A DNA stretch of 8,904 bases from assembly GCA_046728935.1 (NCBI GenBank), contig JBKPFS010000017.1, positions 1 to 8,904 of the forward strand, in the 5' to 3' direction. Position numbers and translations under genes: made by a program. Of the stretch, positions 6,399-8,904 are shown one piece after another. This DNA is from DATAFO01 sp046728935. Its GTDB lineage: Bacteria; Actinomycetota; Thermoleophilia; Solirubrobacterales; 70-9. The stretch's first letter is position 1. Every line of letters starts with the position of its first letter. Below the pieces are notes generated by a model that was not told the origin of the DNA, made no database searches, and saw nothing but the letters and a program-made list of their open reading frames with translations.

Positions 6399-7073
6399 AT
6401 GCCCCGGACCCATGCCGCGACCGCGCGAGCTCCAGCCCGCACTCGGCTCGACGACGAGTCGCGCGGCTGGCTGGCCGCCCTCGGCGCCGAAGGCGCAGGG
6501 CGCGAGCGCGCCGTGCGAGAGCTGCACGACCTTCTGCTCCGTGCCGCGCGCTTCGAGATTGCCCGCCGCCGAGGCTCCCTGCCCCACCTGCGCGGCGGCG
6601 ATTTCGACGACCTCGCGCACCAGAGCGCCGACGACGCGTTGGTGGCGATCCTGGCAAAGCTCGACGACTACCGGGGCGAGAGCCGGTTCACGACGTGGGC
6701 CTACAAGTTCGCCCTGCTGGAGGCGGCGGTGAAGCTCCGGCGGCGCGCCTGGCAGGGTCGCGAGCTGCCGCTCGAGCCCGAGCAGTGGACCGTGATCGCC
6801 GCCGGCGACTCCTCTCCCAGCGCCGATGCCGAGCAGCGCGAGCTCCTCGCCCGGATCCGCGAGGCCATGGACGCAGAGCTGACGCCGCACCAGCGCGAGG
6901 TGCTCGTCGCGGTCGCGCTCAACGGGGTGCCTATCGACGTGCTCGCCGAGCGCCTCTCCACCACCCGGGGCGCGCTCTACAAGACCGTCCACGACGCCCG
7001 CAAGAAGCTTCGCCACCATCTCGCCGAGGCGGGCTTCGACCTCGGCGGAGCCGATCAAGGAGACAGAGAATGA
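6399..7073 (+). CDS. ECF-type RNA polymerase sigma factor
   Basis: 224 residues with the two domains of an ECF (sigma-70 group 4) factor. Region 2 covers about 35-115, with the core-binding and -10 recognition helices in DFDDLAHQSADDALVAILAKL and FTTWAYKFALLEAAVKLRRR (the usual F.TWL/WxxxIA pattern). A variable linker follows, then region 4 (about 145-210): LTPHQREVLVAVALNGVPI, and the helix-turn-helix VLAERLSTTRGALYKTVHDARKKLR that reads the -35 element. I chose the ATG at 6399 because AGGAGG lies 12 bases upstream; the longer in-frame starts overlap the preceding gene and add no conserved residues. The TGA overlaps the anti-sigma ATG as ATGA, so the pair is translationally coupled. The GTAAGRAC-N14-CGCNAAC promoters around it are its likely targets, including its own operon. 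Confidence 0.9.
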   Translation: MPRTHAATARAPARTRLDDESRGWLAALGAEGAGRERAVRELHDLLLRAARFEIARRRGSLPHLRGGDFDDLAHQSADDALVAILAKLDDYRGESRFTTWAYKFALLEAAVKLRRRAWQGRELPLEPEQWTVIAAGDSSPSADAEQRELLARIREAMDAELTPHQREVLVAVALNGVPIDVLAERLSTTRGALYKTVHDARKKLRHHLAEAGFDLGGADQGDRE

Positions 7074-7324
7074 GCCAGCGACACGAGCAGCACGGCCTCG
7101 CCGGCGATCCGGTGCTGGCGCGCCTCCTCGGACCCGCGGAGCCGGAGCTCACCTGCGAGCAGTGCTTCCAGGAGCTTGACCGCTACGTCGAGCTCGAGCT
7201 CTCCGGGGCCGACGCCGCGGCGGCGATCCCCGGCATGGGAGCGCACCTCGAGGGCTGCGCGGCCTGCGCCGAGGACCACGAGAGCCTGCGCGAGCTGGTC
7301 CGCTCCGAGCGCGGCGGTTCGTGA
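7070..7324 (+). CDS. Soluble zinc-finger (zf-HC2-like) anti-sigma factor
   Basis: 84 residues. The core resembles the zinc-binding anti-sigma domain: CEQCFQELDRYVELEL, with C29 and C32, then HLEGCAAC, with H59, C63 and C66 in the H-x3-C-x2-C arrangement. Such domains wrap around the cognate sigma factor and block RNA polymerase binding. No transmembrane segment follows, so it should act in the cytoplasm, like redox-responsive RsrA-type proteins rather than membrane-bound sensors. C29/C32 together with C63/C66 could allow thiol-based release of sigma, but that is inference. The ATG at 7070 overlaps the sigma stop, with AAGGAG at 7058-7063. A small structural protein with a zinc ribbon is the less likely alternative. 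Confidence 0.82.
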   Translation: MSQRHEQHGLAGDPVLARLLGPAEPELTCEQCFQELDRYVELELSGADAAAAIPGMGAHLEGCAACAEDHESLRELVRSERGGS

Positions 7325-7334
7325 TCGCCGCCGG

Positions 7335-7363
7335 GTAAGAACTCCCCGGGCCTCGACGCAAAC
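7335..7363 (+). promoter_or_regulatory. Predicted ECF-type promoter of the DUF4383-DUF2231 unit
   Basis: GTAAGAAC (7335-7342), 14 bases, CGCAAAC (7357-7363). It begins 10 bases after the anti-sigma stop and is the only copy followed by a leader: about 30 bases lie between the expected transcription start (near 7370) and the TTG at 7400, and they include AGGAG (7389-7393). Both half-sites are identical to the minus-strand copy at 5974-5946. Confidence 0.8.
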
Positions 7364-7399
7364 GGGCAAGCTCAATCCTGCGACTGAGAGGAGTTTGCC

Positions 7400-7822
7400 T
7401 TGCAGCGATACACACCGGCTCAGCTGTATGCGGGCCTCGTCGGCGCCGTTCTGGTCGTGGCCGGGGTGATCGGGTTCTTCTACAACTCCGACTTCACCTC
7501 GAACGAAAGCGTCCGCGACGCGGTCCTCGGGGTCCTCGACGTAAACGGCTGGCACAACCTCGTCCACATCGCGACCGGGGCCCTCGGGCTGCTCGCGGTC
7601 GCCGCCGGCGCCTACGCCGCCCGCACCTACGCCGTGCTCCTCGGCATCGTCTACACAGCCGTGGCGATCTGGGGCTTCGTCGTCGGCGATGGCGATTCGA
7701 TCCTCGGCATCGTCCCGGTGAACACCGAGGACAACCTCCTCCACCTGGTCCTCGGGGCGGTCGGGATTCTCGCCGGAGTCGCGAGCGCCGAGCCCGCCGG
7801 GCGTCCGGCGCCGGCCGGCTGA
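7400..7822 (+). CDS. DUF4383 family membrane protein
   Basis: 140 residues with four predicted membrane segments: LYAGLVGAVLVVAGVIGFFY, LVHIATGALGLLAVAAGAYAA, YAVLLGIVYTAVAIWGFVVG and LLHLVLGAVGILAGVASAEPA. The family hallmark is present twice as an internal repeat: NGWHNLVHIATGALGL (about 51-66) and NTEDNLLHLVLGAVGIL, each with an asparagine three residues before a histidine inside the helix. DUF4383 proteins have no known activity and are common in actinobacteria. The start is a TTG with AGGAG six bases upstream; the first residues MQRYTPAQLYAG are typical for the family. It is followed after five bases by the DUF2231 gene and should be transcribed with it from the promoter at 7335. Confidence 0.9.
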   Translation: MQRYTPAQLYAGLVGAVLVVAGVIGFFYNSDFTSNESVRDAVLGVLDVNGWHNLVHIATGALGLLAVAAGAYAARTYAVLLGIVYTAVAIWGFVVGDGDSILGIVPVNTEDNLLHLVLGAVGILAGVASAEPAGRPAPAG

Positions 7823-7827
7823 GCCCG

Positions 7828-8373
7828 ATGTCCGGCCTGATCGGGCTGCTCAAGGGCTGGCCGGGAAAGCCGTCGCACCCGCCGCTCACCGACGCCAGCA
7901 TCGGCGCCTACACCGTGGGCACGCTCATGCTCCTCCTCGGCGCCCTCGGCGTCGAGGAGGAGCAGATGGCCCACGGAGCGCTGCTCGCGATCTCGGGCGG
8001 ACTGCTGCTGGCAGTACCGACGGCGCTCACGGGCCTCCTCGACTGGCTCGATTTGCCGAAGGGGACACCGCTGAAGACGGTGGCCACGGTGCACCTCGCC
8101 ACGATGGTCGCCGCGACGGTCGCCTTCGGGGCGACGTGGGTCGCGCATCTCGATGGCTACGACTCCGGTCGCGTCGAGACGCAGGCGCTCGTCCTTGGGC
8201 TCTTCTCCGAGGCCCTCCTCGCGGCGGGTGGCTTCGTCGGCGGAACGATCGTCTTCGTCTACGGCCATCGGGTCCTAAAACGGCTCGAGACGCCGCCCGC
8301 CGAGGCGCTGCGACCCGGCGCCCTGGACCACGAAGAGGCGCCAGATGCCCGCCCGCCCCTCCGACAGGGCTGA
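7828..8373 (+). CDS. DUF2231 family membrane protein
   Basis: 181 residues. After a short cytoplasmic start, the motif KPSHPPLTDASIGAYTVGTLMLLLG (about 14-38) matches the HPxLxD/H opening of DUF2231. Further predicted helices are ALLAISGGLLLAVPTALTGLLDWL, TVHLATMVAATVAFGATWVAHL and LGLFSEALLAAGGFVGGTIVFVYG, giving four in all. DUF2231 proteins are thought to be related to redox or haem-bearing membrane proteins, but no biochemical role is established. Here H17 and H98 are candidate ligands. The C-terminal tail (ETPPAEALRPGALDHEEAPD) is hydrophilic and low in complexity. The ATG is five bases after the DUF4383 stop without a clear Shine-Dalgarno sequence, which suggests translational coupling. 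The 3' end overlaps the next gene by 29 bases. Confidence 0.9.
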   Translation: MSGLIGLLKGWPGKPSHPPLTDASIGAYTVGTLMLLLGALGVEEEQMAHGALLAISGGLLLAVPTALTGLLDWLDLPKGTPLKTVATVHLATMVAATVAFGATWVAHLDGYDSGRVETQALVLGLFSEALLAAGGFVGGTIVFVYGHRVLKRLETPPAEALRPGALDHEEAPDARPPLRQG

Positions 8374-8875
8374 CGCGATCGCCGACGGCATCGTCGCGGG
8401 AGCTCTCGCGGGCGCCGTCAGCGGCGCTCCGTCGACGCTGGATGCACTCGCGCGAGGGGGCGATCCGCTGGCGGCGACGGCGGCGGCCGGATCGATCCTG
8501 CTACCGCGCGAGCGGCGCAGGGGACGACTCCTCGTGGCCGCCGTTCCCGTGCATACCGCCCTCTCGCTCGGCTGGGGCGCGCGGCGCCGGCGTCGGTCGG
8601 GTAAGGACGGCCCGGCGCCAGACGCTAACCGAGCATGGAGGCGTTCGGAACCTCACCTCGTCCCCGCCGGGCGGAAGACCAGCGAGGCGCAAAGGATCTC
8701 GTGGAGGGCCTGCTCATCGCCTGCGCCCTCAGCGCCGGAGTCCACATCGCCCTCGCGCCCGAGCATCTCTCCGAGTCCGCGCTCCTCGGCCTCAGCTTCA
8801 TCGTCGCCGCGGTGCTGCTCCTCGCCCTCGGGCTGGGTGTCTACATGCACCCCCAAAGCGGCCTGCTGGCACTAG
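8345..8875 (+). CDS. Small membrane-associated protein, 3' end probably lost or frameshifted
   Basis: The open frame is 176 codons long, but only the first 78 or so look like real protein: an amphipathic start, then DGIVAGALAGAVSGAPSTLDALARGGDPLAATAAAGSILLPRERR and LLVAAVPVHTALSLGWG, a glycine/alanine-rich membrane pattern I associate with uncharacterised actinobacterial proteins of about 130-150 residues. After position 8578 the frame becomes arginine- and serine-rich with no helices, and it overlaps a promoter motif and the next gene in another frame. The true gene is therefore probably truncated, by a deletion or a frameshift near 8578. A shift at that point would end at the TAA at 8602-8604. 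The ATG overlaps the DUF2231 gene by 29 bases and has GAAGAGG upstream. Coordinates cover the whole open frame; the last 100 codons should not be trusted. Confidence 0.45.
   Translation: MPARPSDRADAIADGIVAGALAGAVSGAPSTLDALARGGDPLAATAAAGSILLPRERRRGRLLVAAVPVHTALSLGWGARRRRRSGKDGPAPDANRAWRRSEPHLVPAGRKTSEAQRISWRACSSPAPSAPESTSPSRPSISPSPRSSASASSSPRCCSSPSGWVSTCTPKAACWH
8601..8629 (+). promoter_or_regulatory. Predicted ECF-type promoter, fourth copy
   Basis: GTAAGGAC (8601-8608, one mismatch to the other copies), 14 bases, CGCTAAC (8623-8629). Spacing is identical to the other three copies. Five bases after the -10 half an ATG (8635) opens a membrane-protein frame, exactly as at 6098. This copy is the least perfect in sequence, but its position before an open frame supports it. 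Confidence 0.68.
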
Positions 8876-8904
8876 CGATCGCACTTCTCAGCAGCGCCCT
8901 GATC
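8635..8904 (+). CDS. Membrane protein, 5' part (runs off the window)
   Basis: 90 codons without a stop before the window ends. The start MEAFGTSPRPRRAEDQRGAKD is hydrophilic. Three hydrophobic segments then follow: LVEGLLIACALSAGVHIALAP, LLGLSFIVAAVLLLALGLGVYM and, at the edge, GLLALAIALLSSALI. I do not recognise the family; small three- or four-helix membrane proteins with an early GVHIALAPEH motif occur near stress genes in actinobacteria, but that is a loose impression. The ATG at 8635 has no Shine-Dalgarno sequence; the -10 half of a predicted promoter ends five bases upstream, so leaderless translation is likely. The alternative is a GTG at 8701 with AAAGGA upstream. The overlapping frame that continues from 8345 is arginine- and serine-rich and much less protein-like. 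Confidence 0.62.
   Translation, partial: MEAFGTSPRPRRAEDQRGAKDLVEGLLIACALSAGVHIALAPEHLSESALLGLSFIVAAVLLLALGLGVYMHPQSGLLALAIALLSSALI

Noticed and set aside
5955..7058. Open frame of 367 codons on the minus strand, antisense to the sigma factor gene
   Set aside because: No family resemblance and low-complexity composition; the sigma factor on the other strand has clear region 2 and region 4.
7311..7331. GCGGCG-N9-CGCCGC hairpin at the anti-sigma stop as a terminator
   Set aside because: There is no T tract and the stem lies partly in coding sequence; too weak to call, though it might dampen read-through into the next unit.

Overview
The window comes from a very GC-rich chromosome with GC-ending codons, GTG/TTG starts and tightly packed genes. 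The gene families (GH15, DUF4383, DUF2231, ECF sigma with a small soluble zinc anti-sigma, cupin, DUF2255) point to an actinobacterium, most likely a soil lineage of the Thermoleophilia/Solirubrobacterales type. That placement is inferred from gene content and style, not from a marker gene.

Layout. Positions 1-803 (+ strand) hold the tail of a zinc alcohol dehydrogenase, a decayed chimera of a DUF2255 gene and the C-terminus of an aldo/keto reductase (two frameshifts), and an intact manganese-cupin of the hydroxynitrile-lyase-like type. Positions 836-5939 (- strand) are a compact five-gene operon, in transcription order: SRPBCC protein, FAD/NAD reductase with a C-terminal Rieske domain, GTP cyclohydrolase I (folE), GH15 glucoamylase/trehalase, and a small membrane protein. 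Positions 6098-7324 (+) hold an uncharacterised small protein, an ECF-type sigma factor and a soluble zinc-finger anti-sigma factor. Positions 7400-8904 (+) carry DUF4383 and DUF2231 membrane proteins, a 3'-damaged small membrane-protein gene, and the start of another membrane protein that runs off the window.

The most interesting signal is a bipartite motif, GTAAGRAC-N14-CGCNAAC, found four times with identical spacing. One copy precedes each transcription unit around the sigma factor: 5974-5946 (-), 6064-6092 (+), 7335-7363 (+) and 8601-8629 (+). It has the geometry of an ECF promoter, with AAC in the -35 element and a CG-starting -10 element. In three of the four cases the -10 element ends only 5 or 6 bases before a GTG or ATG start, which predicts leaderless mRNAs. 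I infer that this is an autoregulated ECF sigma regulon in which the sigma factor drives its own operon, the divergent metabolic operon and the two downstream membrane-protein units.

A second regulatory signal is a perfect 8-bp hairpin directly after the stop codon of the small protein gene. Its 3' arm contains the Shine-Dalgarno sequence of the sigma gene, so sigma translation may be coupled to translation of the upstream small protein. No RNA genes, CRISPR arrays or insertion sequences were seen, and there is no gene-free stretch longer than about 160 bases apart from the decayed 68-396 region.
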